Notes: generated by a model not told the origin, from the sequence alone. Shown: positions 24,821 to 36,890, counted from the first letter of the stretch. The stretch: DNA of 64,000 nucleotides from Sambucus nigra (GCA_949130495.1 OX422221.1:149567405-149631404), one strand, 5' to 3'. Program-made: numbers and translations.

Positions 24821-25748
24821 TTTGTAAGGACATTTTTGTCCATTAACATTTTATATGTCATACGCCGTTACACCGTTGAGAAAATTCAAGAATCATACGC
24901 TTTTCAACGAAATCCGAATATCAAAGGCAGAAAGGAATCAGGGAACATACCGGACCGATCCGACCCAGATAAAAGAACCGATCCGGTTCATACGGACCGA
25001 TCCGCCTAAAGAGACCGGACCGATCCGCCTAAAGAGGTGAGGCCAGTGTACCCCGGATCCATAGCGAACCGATGAAGCTAAAAAGCCGAACCAATCCGTT
25101 GCCAACCGGATTGATCTGCCTTTCAAAAAGGAACCGATCCGATGTCACCGGACCGATCCGCCTAAAGAGACCGGACTGGTCCGCCGAGGATAACTTCAAA
25201 CAGATCGTGTTCCGAAATTTATGTCCCGAGTCCTCTTATTTATACCAACTTCGAGAGAGTTATTTTTCAAGACTTTTCAACGATTTTCAGAGCATATCAA
25301 CCCTAAAGTCTTCACCTATTGAGTCCTATGATTCTAGGTTTTTAGATTCACACATCTTCCATATCTATGTGAATCAAGTTTGGTAACCCAAGAACACCAT
25401 TGTTGTTGTTCAACCCTTGTGAAGTGGACCGCTCCTTCCTCTTCATTGCAGCCCTACTGGAAAGGGATAATTCCAGCCGTGACTACAGAATCCGATACCT
25501 GAGAGTAATTCTGAGTCAACTTGTATTTTCATTGTAATCCGATTGTAAGCCGTTTTCTTACAAATTATAGTGGAAATAAATGGTTTTGCCCCTGTGGGGG
25601 ATTTTTCCTTAACTTTGTGTGTTGAATAATTCTTGCATGATTTCATATTGTTTCAATCACACCTAGTTGCATGCTTAGGGTTAATTTGGGTTAAAAAGAG
25701 TGTTTTATATATCGTTTGATCATTTGAACGCGAGCACACACGTTCTCA
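24821..25748 (+). repeat. Copia-2 3' LTR
   Basis: It runs from TGTAAGGACA to CGTTCTCA, 928 bp, then the AATAT target duplication (25749-25753). It carries the same cluster of GGACCGATCCG-type motifs as the 5' LTR but only one copy of the first 184 bp. Confidence 0.95.
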
Positions 25749-25753
25749 AATAT

Positions 25754-27342
25754 AACACATACACGGGATCGAATCTCTTTCAAGTGAAACCTCGCAAAGT
25801 AATACCTCATGTACTGCAACTACGAACACGATAGCCTTACTATAACAGTCCACTAGTGCTCATCCCATCGCTAACCAATTAATATCTATGATAACATTCT
25901 ACTCATATAAAATCTCTGTAAAATGATCAAATCTAAAAAATATATCCTCTTAGTGTCCACACACTCTCTCCTATAGATGGGACTAAAGAGAGCCCTACTG
26001 CCAAACGGTAATTATATACACAATATTAATAATAATGATGCATCCATTAAATTCGTCTCACACACGAATCCAGTACTAATGACGATATGGTGATGTACCC
26101 GTGTAACGTATAAGTTATCCCTTTTAACCATGGATGAAATTCATACTTTCATTTACCAATGCCTCTAGTTATTCAAGTGGTTCCTAGCCGTAATACTCAC
26201 GTCTGACTTTCCTAAAAATTACTGTAATTGTTGCCCCTGTCGGGTACTATGTTTTTATCCCTTATCTTTGTGCACAAAATCGACGCATGTGGTTTTACTT
26301 TCCACATATAAACCACCTCCTAGTGTAAATCCCGTGTCTCTGAATACTTGGCCATGTTGGGGTTTCCTTATTCTTTGGCTCTGGTAACCTCGACATTGAT
26401 GGCTACCTCATTTTTTCCCTTGGCTAGACTCTCCTGTGTTGTGGCTCCCTTAACATGGAAGCTTTGATAATAACATTATAAAAGTATGATATTTATGAAG
26501 TCAACACCATTCATTCAAGTCGGATTACCATAAATGTTGCATATCCTACCCACGAGTCTATCATCAAACTTAAGGACCATATTCTCCTTTGTAATCACCT
26601 CGTCGGGTATGAAATTTAGTAAAGAAGCACATTCTTCCTCATATTTTGCTATTGTTCGGCTCTCTTGTACTAAATACATCTTCACATCTCTGTTTGAATA
26701 GGATATGACAAATTCGTCGATGACTTATAGTATAACTCTTCTCAGATGTGGTGACTAACTCCTATCACTACATAACTGCTCCTACGAGCTTTAAAATCGC
26801 CCAAAATTTAATCTTGAGTGTCACTACCCTCCACTATACACAAATGCCTTTAGATGTTTCCCTTCCATTGGCTAGATAATATATGTCCGCACTTTTTTGA
26901 ACTCTTGTGGATGGCTCTTCTACAAATCCCTTCCAACTCTCTCCCATACCGACTGTACTAGGTGAGTCTGAATTGGCACCATCGAATGTTATGGTTGTAT
27001 TTGGGGGAAATTACTACTTCCCAGCGGTTATTATAGCATTATCTACCCGAGCAATAATAGTGGTGACTTCTACTGCGTCCACTATATCCAGAATACTCTG
27101 CGGCTCTGGCTGAGCCTCTTCTCCTGTTGTCCTCTTAACAGCCATCGTTGCTCGTCCTTCTCCTATTTGGTTTCCTAAAATCAATCGAAATAATATAAGA
27201 TTCACTTCCATTATACATAATAGTATGAGAACTAACATCACAATGTCAATCAGCAGTCCTAAGCATAGGGTTCTACATTAAAAAATGCTACGGTAGAAAA
27301 CGTAATAAGTTCGTACAGATCCTAAGGACTCTAAAACTTATT
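25754..27342 (-). pseudogene. Gypsy-2 gag region
   Basis: Read on the minus strand from the primer site, a frame begins MAVKRTTGEEAQPEPQS (ATG at 27146). Further on, at about 26585-26720, a Retrotrans_gag helix is readable: SNRDVKMYLVQESRTIAKYE, followed by CASLLNFIPDEVITKENM. This is equivalent to the RTVAEYEEEF...LVPDEV block of Gypsy-1 gag, so the two elements are related. Stops and indels are frequent and no zinc knuckle can be read confidently. Copia-2 interrupts the element at the left end. Confidence 0.75.
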
Positions 27343-27354
27343 GCTCTGATACCA
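27343..27354 (-). other. Gypsy-2 primer-binding site (tRNA-Met)
   Basis: On the minus strand this is TGGTATCAGAGC, an exact match to the plant initiator-Met site, four bases inside the LTR end. Confidence 0.9.
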
Positions 27355-27358
27355 TCTA

Positions 27359-28626
27359 TGACATGCCGGTTATTAAAATAATGGATGTCCAGACCTTAAA
27401 AATAAAGTAGGAATCGCATCTGGCTCATTCTTAGCATCACTGTCGAAATTAATTAATTACTAACCAGCTGTTATTAAATTAAGTTGAGTGTCAATTTTAA
27501 TCTTTATTAACAACAACATACTCAACCCATAATATAATTAAATAATTAAATTAAATCAATAGTAACAACATAAAACTAAAACATAAGTCTATTACATGCC
27601 AAAATCTTAACCAAATGAACCATCGGTTGAAATAATACCCATACAACCATTCCAAATAAAATGAAATAAAAATAAACCATCCAACTTAGGCAACATGCCT
27701 AAAAATGAAACTGAACCTATCTAGAATGTGATGAAAGAATAGGTTATAGCAATATCATGCACCATCCATAAGTGCTACAGCTCCAATACCTATTAGAATG
27801 ATCAAGCTTGGGGTCTTTGGGGCTGGACACCTAATGGGTTTTGAAAATAGATTTGATACGGGTCAGCACCCAAAAACCATTCAGAAAATATTTTGCAAGT
27901 AATTAAAATGCATCAATTATGCCCATTCTTTCATATTATAATTTGTGTCACACTCTCTTATGATGTTACTCACCTTTCATTTAAAGTGCACACCTAACGT
28001 TTTCGTTAATCGCCTACTCAAGCTACCTTCCAAACTAGTCTCATACCCTTATTAATTCTATACACTATCTCATTACCGTGTATTTTATCGAATTAATTCT
28101 AATTTTCATTAATAATTATAATCCTCAATAATAATTTAATATTTATAACTTTTAGTAGTTATTATCCACTTCCATTAATAATTATAATCCTCCATTATAA
28201 TCTATTAATTTCAATCATCAACTTTTAGAAGTTAATTAAACATTTTTCACGCTTAATGTTTAAGTCGTGTATATTTATTCATATTAATATACACAATATT
28301 CACATCTTAATATACAATATATCACGCACTATATACGTATACCCGTCATCCCTCCCAGCTAACCCTCCTTGAGGTACGGTTGTCTAATGTGTTATTATTC
28401 AGGGGAATACTTACACAATCCTGGAAAAACCTGGGCGAAAATCGCCTACCATACGAAAAAATAAAATGTATTGGAGACGATTATAATCCTGAGCCACTTA
28501 GCATAACCATGCCAACATTACCCCACTTGACTCCAACCTTATCATGCATGCATGGCGCTATGATCTGGGGTCGATACTTAGCCTGCTTTCACTCGCCAGG
28601 GAGTACACCCACATCGCGTAACCTCA
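27359..28626 (-). repeat. Gypsy-2 5' LTR, outer end missing
   Basis: On the minus strand it ends CGGCATGTCA at 27359. It is homologous to the 3' LTR over 28108-28626 and then stops abruptly where Copia-3 coding sequence begins. The missing part is the U3 end that survives in the 3' LTR (12776-14585). Confidence 0.8.
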
Positions 28627-28639
28627 TAAATTGCAAGTG

Positions 28640-29110
28640 GCGAATGTGATGGTCAATAAAGGAGATGGTAAGAAAAATAAAGGAAAGGGCATGAAGCGAG
28701 GTCTCTGGTTCTTCCAACAATGAACCTGGTCCTTCACACCAAAATAAGGATAAGGCAGTCATATGTTATTTCTATCATAGGAAGGGGCATATTCAGAAAG
28801 ACTGCATTAAGCGTAAAGCTTGGTTTGAAAAGAAAGGTGAGCCTTGTGCTTTTGTTCATTTCGAATCAAACTTAATTGATGTTCCTTCTAACACATGGTG
28901 GATTGATTTTGTTTCTACATGTCATGTTTTAAATTCTATGCAGGGATTCCCTTCAATTCAAAAAATAAAACCAAATGAAGATTTTCTTGACATGGGAAAA
29001 CTGGCAAAAGAAAAAGTTGAAGCAGTAGGAGTTTTCGATTAAAATTATAATATGGGCTTTATTTGGATCTTGAAGATACTCTTTTTGTACCCACAATTTC
29101 CAGAAAATTT
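28640..29110 (+). pseudogene. Copia-3 gag zinc knuckle and protease
   Basis: A frame reads CYFYHRKGHIQKDC (about 28765-28806), a CCHC knuckle whose second cysteine is now tyrosine, then WWIDFVSTCHV (about 28905), where the protease DSGAT active site has become DFVST. The protease would therefore be dead even if the frame were open. Stops follow within the protease C-terminal half. Confidence 0.8.
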
Positions 29111-29217
29111 AATTTCCTTGTCTAAACTCTGAATAAGAGGCTTCACTTTTAACTTTAAAGATAATGGTTTTACTTTATATAAGAATAATTATGTTTTTGG
29201 CTCGGGTTTCTTGTTGA

Positions 29218-30373
29218 ATGGGTTGTTTCAAATTAATCTTTATCCTAAATTTTCAGAATCCTTATTGTCTCTGCATACTAGTTGGAACTAAATGTACCTC
29301 ATTTAATGAGAATTATGCTTACGCGTGGCATAAAAGATTAGGACACATATCAAGAGAGAGAATTAAAAGGCTTATTAAAGATGGATTATCCCTGCACTTG
29401 ATTGGTCCGATTATAGTATATTTATGAACTGTATTAAGGGTAAACAAACCAAACACATAAAGAAAATATCCAAAAGAAGCACACAACTTCTTAAAGTTAT
29501 ACATATAGACATTTGTGGCCCTTTTAATGTTCCCTCCATTAGTGGAGAAAATACTTTATCACTTTTACAAATTATTTTTCCTGATATTGCATATTATATA
29601 TATTGAATGATAAATCCCAATCAATTAATGCAGTTGAATTTTATATTACATAAGTGGAACAACAATTAGGCAAAAAGGTGAAAATCATTCGATCGGATAT
29701 AGGCGGTGATTTTTATGGAAAATATGATGAGTCGTGGAAACATTCCGATCCTTTTGCTAAACTCCCTGAACATTTGGGTATTAGTACACAATACACAATG
29801 TTAGGTTCCCCTTGGTAAAATGGTGTAGCTGAAAAGCGCAATCGTACTCTTATTGAAATGGTTAGGAGTATGATAAGTAGATCTAACTTACCTATCTTTT
29901 TGTGGATGCATATTCTCATGACTGCTGCACATATCTTAAATAGGGTTCCTAGTAAAGCAGCTCCAAAGACATCTTTTAAACTGTGGAAAGAAAGGAAACC
30001 CTCTTTAAATCATTTTTATGTTTGGGTATGTGCATCAGAAGCAAGAATTTATAATCCACATGACAAGAAATTGGACTGCAGAACATTAACTTGTTATTTT
30101 ATTGGGTATCTAGAAAAATTCAAAGTGTATAAATTCTATTGTCCTAACCATACAACAAGAATTATTGAAACCAAAAATGCTAAATTGATTGAACATTGTG
30201 AAGTTAGTGAGAATAATGAAGTTAGGAATGTGATTATTCAAGAAATCAAGGAAAATCCTCCTTTTCAAAGAATTCCGAATGATCACAATTTTCCTAATGA
30301 GGTTCCTAATGTTACTATTGTTCATAATGATGTTATTGCACTGATTATTGATCCGACCAATAACGAAGAATAA
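29218..30373 (+). pseudogene. Copia-3 integrase
   Basis: The HHCC zinc region begins with AWHKRLGHISRERIKRLIKDG (about 29320-29385); the CxxC part lies in a shifted frame (MNCIKGKQTKH). The core shows HIDICGPFNVPS (first Asp), IRSDIGGDFYGKYDE (second Asp) and GVAEKRNRTLIEMVRSM (Glu). The C-terminal part is open from 29858 to 30373. At least three frame changes or stops break the domain. Confidence 0.85.
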
Positions 30374-30409
30374 ATAGATAAACCACATAATGAGCCTATT
30401 GTTAAAACA

Positions 30410-31990
30410 ACACAAGAAATATCATTAAGGAAATCTCAGAGAAATCGGAGACCAGCTATTTCGGATGACTATGTGGTATATCTACAAGAGAATGAATTTA
30501 ATATTAGGGATATTGATGATCCGATATCTTATCAAAAAGTTGTTTCTAGCATAGATTATAATAAATGGTTTGATGCCATGAATGATGAAATAAAATTAAT
30601 GGATTTTAATCAAGTCTGGGAGTTAGTCGATTTGACTAAAGGTTATAAAGTAATCGGGTCTAAGTGGATATATAAGACCTAACGCGACTCAAACTATAAT
30701 ATTGAATGACAAAAATATAGACTTATTGCCAAAGGTTTTAATTAAAAGGAAGGCATTGATTATAGTGAAACCTTCTCTCCCCTTTCAAAGAAGGATTCTC
30801 TTAGAATCATATTGTCACTCATAGCTCATTATGACTTAGAGATATACCAATTGGATGTTAAAACATCTTTTCTTGATGGGAGTTTAGAAGAAGAAGTCTA
30901 TATGAAACAACCAAAGGGCTTCATTCAGGAAGGAAAGGAACACAAAGTCTGCTTAATAAAGAAATCAATATATGGAATTAAACAAGATTCTCGTCAATGG
31001 TATTTTAAGTTTCATCATACCATTACATCCTTTGGGTTTAAGGAAAACACTGTTGATCATTGTATATACCTAAAGATGAATGGGAGTAAGTTTATATTCT
31101 TGGTCTTATATGTTGATAATTTGCTTATAGTCAGCAATTATACTGGTTTACTAAAGGAAACTAAGAAGTAGCTTTCCAAAAACTTTGAAATGAAAGATTT
31201 AGGCTAGGCATCCTTCGTGATCGGGATAGAGATTTATCGTGATTGATCACGTGGAATGATAGGATTGTCTCAGAAGGCTTATATTAACAAAGTTTTACAA
31301 AGTTTTGGAATCCAAAATTGTAATTTCATTAATGTTCCAATTCTAAAAGGGGAGAAATTAAACTTAAGTCAATGTCCCCAAACTAATTTGGAAAGGGACC
31401 ACATGAAAGGTGTGTTGTTTGCTTCTCTTGTAAGGAGTTATTATATGCATAGGTTTGTACTCGATCGGATATTAGTTTTGCCATTAGGATGCTGGGAAGA
31501 TATCAAAGCAATTCGGGTGACTTCCATTAGAAGGTTGCAAAGAAGGGGTTAAGATACTTGCAAGGGACCAAAGACTACATACTCACTTATAGGAGATCCG
31601 ATCACCTTGAGGTGGTTGGGTATTCTGATTCAGATTTTGGAGGATGCCTTAATAGCAGAAAGAGCACTTCGGGTTGTATATACCTTTTGGCAGGAAGCTA
31701 TAAATCATGAATTGTAGCTGCAAAATTTTATTTCATGACTTAGTATTATGGGTTCAGTGACTAAGCCGCTAACGATTTATTATGATAATGTCGCATCAAT
31801 CTTCTTTTCAAATAATGATAGATATTTTAAAGCAGCTAAGTATATTTAGATGAAATATCTATATGTCAAAGAAAAAGTTCAGAAACAAACTGTGTCAATT
31901 GAACACATTAGTACAAGTGTTAACATAGTTGATCCTTAATGAAAGGGTTATCTCCGAAGATATTTGCAACATACTAAATAGATGGGTCTC
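30410..31990 (+). pseudogene. Copia-3 reverse transcriptase and RNase H
   Basis: The RVT_2 blocks are readable: KWFDAMNDEIKLMDFNQVWE, VIGSKWIYKT, FSPLSKKDSLRIILSLIAHY, QLDVKTSFLDGSLEEEVYM, SIYGIKQDSRQWYFKF and LYVDNLLIVSN. The active-site YVDD is changed to YVDN, a G-to-A type change that would abolish polymerase activity. RNase H follows with VVGYSDSDFGGCLNSRKSTS (about 31613-31670) and a decayed C-terminal half. Several stops are present throughout. Confidence 0.85.
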
Positions 31991-32331
31991 GAGTAGTTCA
32001 TTGTGTAATTGCTATTTTCTTAGCTATTTGACACAACTTTTAATATTAATAAACATTTTCTGAATTCTAAATTTCTATCATAATTACACGCATGTGAATG
32101 CCTGAATGTGACAAAAATAATCTTTTATAAAGACATTATGATAACTCATATATTTATCCTTATTAAGTATAACCTTGACGATGTGGTACATGGAAGGAAC
32201 CATGTTCTTGAATTAGTGTGAAACCGCCATAACTCACAGTAATGAAGTATTCAGTTAAGGTGTTTGATGATGTTCTAAAACACTTGCGCAACTAATGTTA
32301 AGCAAATCATTATGTATAACCTTATTAGGAC

Positions 32332-32343
32332 CAAGTGGGAGAC
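32332..32343 (+). other. Copia-3 polypurine tract
   Basis: AAGTGGGAGAC precedes TGTTGAAATTATT, the typical join of polypurine tract and LTR in this copia branch. Confidence 0.8.
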
Positions 32344-32870
32344 TGTTGAAATTATTATTCAATTATTTATTAATAACAAAATTCGGCCAAATTTTGTAAT
32401 TATAAATAAAATAAATTATTGCTCATATTTAGTGTGGTCCATATAAGAGGACGAATTTGATTAAAATTAATTGAATTAGTCTTAGAAAACTATTTCAAGA
32501 GATACATGACTCTTGGAATGAATGTGAGTCCCTTAAGCTACTTTTGTGGAGAGTAGATGATAGGTTACCAAGGGAATTTTGGATCCCTTTCCACCCTACA
32601 TATAGTGAACTATTTTCCACCAAATGGTTCACTGAAAAACACACAAACATATCTGAGCTAGAAAGGAAAATTTTCAAAATTTTAAAATTTCCCGTATTTT
32701 AAATTTCTGACCATTTTCTAAGAACAATACCGAAGCTTTGGGAAAGAAGAGCTAAGAAGCTTTTGAAAATTATTCATAAAGCACATCAACAACAACCAAC
32801 ACATCAAAGGTCAATGAACAAAGATAATTTTTTTATAAAAATTTATAATTAATTTTATGTGATGATTACA
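32344..32870 (+). repeat. Copia-3 3' LTR (right edge uncertain)
   Basis: Starts TGTTGAAATT directly after the purine tract. With no partner LTR in the window the end cannot be fixed; a CA at about 32870 (TGATGATTACA) is a possible end, still left of the PIF-like element. Confidence 0.55.
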
Positions 32871-33137
32871 AAAAATATTAAAAATTCTATAAAAATTAAA
32901 AATAATGATGTATAATTCTTATACACGTAATGATTTATATATAAATCAACCTTTCCGGACAAGAGAGACTAAGGGCCCGTTAGGTTCTCTATTCAGAAAA
33001 TTCGATTTAAATGTTGTTTTTAAATAAAATTTTTAAATTCAGTTTTTTGTGTTTATAATTATTAATGTGCATTGGGTTAACCTGCTTTTAAACACAGTTT
33101 TTTCAAAATCTGACAAAATTGACAAACATGTATATTT

Positions 33138-33252
<115 letters not shown>

Positions 33253-33261
33253 ATAAAAATA

Positions 33262-33429
33262 ATGCTCTTGTGCGGACTAGTCCGTATTTTAAGAGTGCGG
33301 ACCGAACATGTGTCACCTAATGGTGCGCCTAGAAATTATCGCCTAAATTATAGGCACACTCTCCCTCTTTTCTGAGCTCACCGCCAGGTGACACATGTCC
33401 GGTCCGTATTATTAAAATGCGAAGAGCAT
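33262..33429. mobile_element. MITE-2: short foldback element between AT microsatellites
   Basis: ATGCTCTT at the left end pairs with AAGAGCAT at the right. The inverted arms extend inwards for about 45-55 bp through CCGTATT, GCGGACCG and ACATGTGTCACC, with the right arm GGTGACACATGTCCGGTCCG. The left arm also holds a small internal palindrome, GCGGACTAGTCCG. The centre (about 33320-33380) is unpaired. TA repeats lie on both sides, so a TA-type target duplication cannot be separated. Confidence 0.75.
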
Positions 33430-33471
33430 GACTGTATATATATGACTGTATATATATATATATATATATAC

Positions 33472-33628
33472 ACTTAAACTCATCAACATACCTCATTAAA
33501 TATACATAAAAATACATGATATTAAATGTACATATATATAATATATGATGTATATATGTATATATATGTACATTTAATATCATGTATTTTTATGTATATT
33601 TAATGAGGTATGTTGATGAGTTTAAGTA
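33472..33628. repeat. Perfect long palindrome
   Basis: The left arm CTTAAACTCATCAACATACC... (33473-33538) and the right arm ...GGTATGTTGATGAGTTTAAG (33561-33626) are exact reverse complements by eye over about 65 bp, with a short AT-rich centre. TA repeats continue outwards on both sides. It lies 43 bp from MITE-2. Confidence 0.9.
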
Positions 33629-34148
33629 TGTATATATATATATATATATACATATGTAATGAAATTAAATGTATAATTTACTATAAAATTATATACATAC
33701 ATGAACTGATAATATTTTTTAATACATACGTACTATATGTATATTCTATATTATTTCGTACATTAATAATACATGTATAAAACTATATATAAGTATTATG
33801 TATATATTGATAATATTATGTAACTTTATATTATTTCATATATAATTTTGTATACTTGTACATATATATTTTTTATTTATAAGAATTACACACTTATTAA
33901 TGTTTTATGTATGTATATTATATATCAAGGTATAAATGCATCAAAATATTAAAAATGAATAATTCTAAGTTGAAAAATAAAAAATAGAAGTTATAAAACA
34001 CCATCAACCTGTTTTCTGAAAAATTTAATTATAATACAAAAATATTATAATTCAATATTTAAAAATAAATTACTAAATACAAATTTTTATTAAAATTATA
34101 TTTAAACACAAAAAATAAAATTATAATTATAAACCAAACAAACCCTAA

Positions 34149-34802
34149 ATTCCTATGCCATTATTCCCGAAGAGGATGGGTGGGAATTCTTCACTTTAGG
34201 AGTCAATAAATATGTTTTTGCCCTGAAAGGGAAACATGTCGGACCCTTTCTGAAAAATCAGGATATGTATATGATGCTGTCAATGATGATACTTGCATTG
34301 CACCCACCCACCAAATCTACAAAATAAATGTCCTCTCCAAATACCCACTGTTTGTCATAAGTCATAACTGTCATAAGTACTTTCTGTCAGAAAGGCCCCT
34401 TTAATTCAAACCAACAATATGGTATTTGGAAATCAGCTAAATGACCACCCCTATTCAAGTTTTTAAGCCACTCGTCTTTAAATTTTGTCATTATTGTGGC
34501 AAAATGACCACCCCTATTCAATTTTATGAACTAATAAAACAAGCTAACATTATATAAGTCAAGCAAATGGTACAGTCTGGCGCGGAAGTAGATGAAGGTG
34601 GGGTGCGTAAAGTGCCCCACCTGGATTCCTCTTGTATTTAAAGCATGTTTGTAAAATTAGACAATTTTTCATGGCATAATAAAAAAATTATGTCCAATTT
34701 AAAAAAAATTCAGACAAAGTTGTCTGATAACAATAATTTTTTTAGTAATAGAAGTAAAATATTTGATAAAATTAATGGAAAAACTGATAAATGTAACTAA
34801 AT

Positions 34803-34803
<1 letters not shown>
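34149..34803. other. Unassigned AT-rich DNA
   Basis: No gene or terminal repeat seen. The phrase AAATGACCACCCCTATTCAA occurs twice, at about 34439 and 34502. Confidence 0.5.

Positions 34804-34838
<35 letters not shown>
34804..34838. repeat. (TA)n microsatellite
   Basis: About 17 TA units. Confidence 0.95.
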
Positions 34839-34839
<1 letters not shown>

Positions 34840-34849
34840 TTTTTAATTC

Positions 34850-35230
34850 TTTCAAAAAAATAATTCTTAACATAAAATAGTTATTAAAAATAGTTTCTAA
34901 AAAAGCAATTTTAACAAAAACACAACATATAATGAAAAAAAATGTTCTTAAAAAAATAGTTTCTAACAATAAAAACAATTTATAACAAGAAAAAAAATCA
35001 TTTTATAAAAAAAAATAGTTTCTAACAAAAAAAGACATTTTTTGAAAATAGTTTAAAAAACAGTTTTTAACAAAAATATTTTGATAAAAATAAAACATTT
35101 TTTAACAAAAGACGTATTTTTAGCAAAAAACTATTTTTTTTAAAGTAGTTTTAACACAAAAAATAGTTTTTAGTACAATTTTTTTTTAATAAAATATAAA
35201 AAAATATTTTAAAAAAAGTTTCTGCCAAAA
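34850..35230. repeat. A-rich degenerate short repeat
   Basis: Variants of AAAATAGTTTCTAACAAAAA recur roughly every 25-40 bases across about 380 bp, with changing spacing. It looks like an old tandem repeat of an A-rich unit. No coding potential. Confidence 0.6.
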
Positions 35231-36071
35231 TAAATAAATAAAGCTTTAATCAAGAAAAGTAAGTTTAAAAAAAAAATCAAAGGGATGGCAAATTTATGGA
35301 GAAACTCTGCTTATCTATATACGCAAGAATATTTTGCCAATAAATTTTGTTAGAAGAAGGGCAAAATATGTATGTGAACATGAGTATCTTGCAAAAAATT
35401 TCATATAAAAATAAAGTTTATCAAGCACATGAAATGGTGACAAAACATTCATTTGTCACCATTTATCACATTTGTCATGTCAAATGTGTCATATCAAACA
35501 GATCCTAAAGGGCTATTTAATTTGTTCAACAAAATATGACATTTTTTCTTCGATTATTTGCGATTTGACCTTCATTTATTTATTTGGGGTTGGCTTTCAA
35601 AATGACATTTAGCCATGCGAAATGTGCTGCATAAAGTTTTAACAACTATTAGCTATGACAATTTCGAAGCGCCAAAAGTTATTTTCAAGGTCTAAAAAAT
35701 GATTGGGTCAAATTTCATATCAAATAATTAATGGAGGTGAAATCCTAAATAATTTTTTTTCTTTCACTAAAGTATTGTTGTATAGACCCCATGATGATCG
35801 GGGTCACATAAGCACAAAAAATGGGTTCTAGAGTAGAAATATTAAATATAAAAATCAACACATATTACGATTAATTATTGAACATCAAACTATAAAATTT
35901 ATTACAATATATTATTGACAAGTAATAAAGATTTGAAGTGCAATGTAAATGCACCTATATAATACAAATCATACTATTTTAAAAGAAAAATTATATAAGA
36001 AACTAAAATAAAAAAGGTACATGGTGCCACTCGTTTCAATGAACCAAAATAAAAGGTTATATTTACTTTTT
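35231..36071. other. Unassigned AT-rich DNA
   Basis: No ORF or clear terminal repeat. A small inverted pair, ATGGTGACAAA and CATTTGTCACCAT, lies at about 35434-35463. Confidence 0.45.
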
Positions 36072-36306
36072 AGAGTAAATTATACTAGACCCCGCTAAAC
36101 TATAACAATTTTACATATTACTTCCAGATAAAGATAAATTGGCATGGTGCTCCCTAAAGTATTATACCGTGACAAGTAACATATTGTCACAAAAAAAAAT
36201 GTAAACTTGATGTTGTGCATAAAAAATGTTAAATTTTGAAAATAAAAACTTAATGTTCAAAGCTTGGGTGTTGATATGTAAAATCACTATAGTTTACTGT
36301 ATTCAC
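36072..36306. mobile_element. Possible small foldback element
   Basis: CTAAACTATAACAATTTTACATAT near the left end is an imperfect inverted copy of ATATGTAAAATCACTATAGTTTA near the right end. No clear target duplication. A weak candidate for a MITE. Confidence 0.35.
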
Positions 36307-36887
36307 CGCAATCAAATTAAACATCGATACAATATTTTCAATTTTAATTAATACTTATTATTAGAAAATAAAATTAATACTTTGTTGAAAACCCAGCTCA
36401 AAAAAATAATTTATTTTCACATAGTATAATTGTCAAAACATAATTATTAAAATTAAAAATGTGTGATGTATCTTCACGAATTTACAAGGGTCCTCATGCA
36501 AGGAGGCTTGAGAGGCTGCCTGTAGGCTTCCAATTTTTGAGAATTTTTAGTGAGTTAATGTAAATTTTAAAAAATAAGTAATTGTAAACAATTTTTATTG
36601 ATCTTAAAAAGTGCAAAAGCGCCATATTAAATGTTAACACAACAAATTATTTATGTCTCATTTTATCCTTTTTAGGTTTTTCTAAAAAGCACATAAAATC
36701 TTTTTTTAATATTTTTTTATTTAATATAGATGCTCCATTTCAGAGATTCGGCTCGTGTCCCCAACACCTCAAGATTTGCAGGGAACCAAATTTCACCATG
36801 AGAAATTATTAATTGCCGTTTCTTCATATATTAAAACACAATAGCGGCTCTTAATTTGGGAAAAAAAGTATTACAACTAGGGTGCTA
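36307..36887. other. Unassigned AT-rich DNA
   Basis: Nothing recognised; no ORF over 60 codons and no terminal repeats. Confidence 0.45.
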
Positions 36888-36890
36888 TTA

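Larger units (their letters stand above)
16952..25748 (+). mobile_element. Copia-2: nearly complete Ty1/copia, nested in Gypsy-2
   Basis: The element has two LTRs, an exact Met-tRNA PBS, gag, protease, integrase, RT and RNase H in copia order, a 1.5-kb non-coding 3' region and a polypurine tract. An exact 5-bp target duplication (AATAT) flanks it. The two full LTR units differ by about 19 substitutions (16 transitions) and two single-base indels over some 926 bp by my hand count, so it is the youngest large insertion here. The very large Gag with coiled coil and two zinc knuckles, and the long spacer after pol, resemble the SIRE/Maximus branch; this assignment is an inference. Confidence 0.93.
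12258..28626 (-). mobile_element. Gypsy-2: degenerate chromodomain Ty3/gypsy, truncated at both ends
   Basis: On the minus strand the order is 5' LTR (28626-27359), Met-tRNA PBS, gag, degenerate pol, RNase H, integrase with chromodomain, and 3' LTR (14585-12258). The two LTR pieces share a block of about 520 bp (12258-12775 and 28108-28626), including the phrase CACTCGCCRGGGAGTACACC. Each LTR lacks a different end. Copia-2 is inserted at 16952-25748, splitting the interior. A readable RT domain is missing, so the element also lost internal sequence. Confidence 0.85.
28627..32870 (+). mobile_element. Copia-3: 5'-truncated, degenerate Ty1/copia
   Basis: The element starts in the middle of gag, without LTR or PBS, and runs through protease, integrase, RT and RNase H to a polypurine tract and part of a 3' LTR. 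Coding regions have many stops and active-site changes, so it is much older than Copia-2. The integrase C-terminal phrases (ARIYNPHDKKLD, YFIGYLEKFKVYKFYCPNHTTRI) differ from those of Copia-2 and mark another copia branch. The right LTR edge at about 32870 is a guess. Confidence 0.85.

Noticed and set aside
35434..35463. ATGGTGACAAA...TTTGTCACCAT as a transposon terminus
   Set aside because: The inverted pair is only a few bases apart and has no partner or target duplication at a distance.
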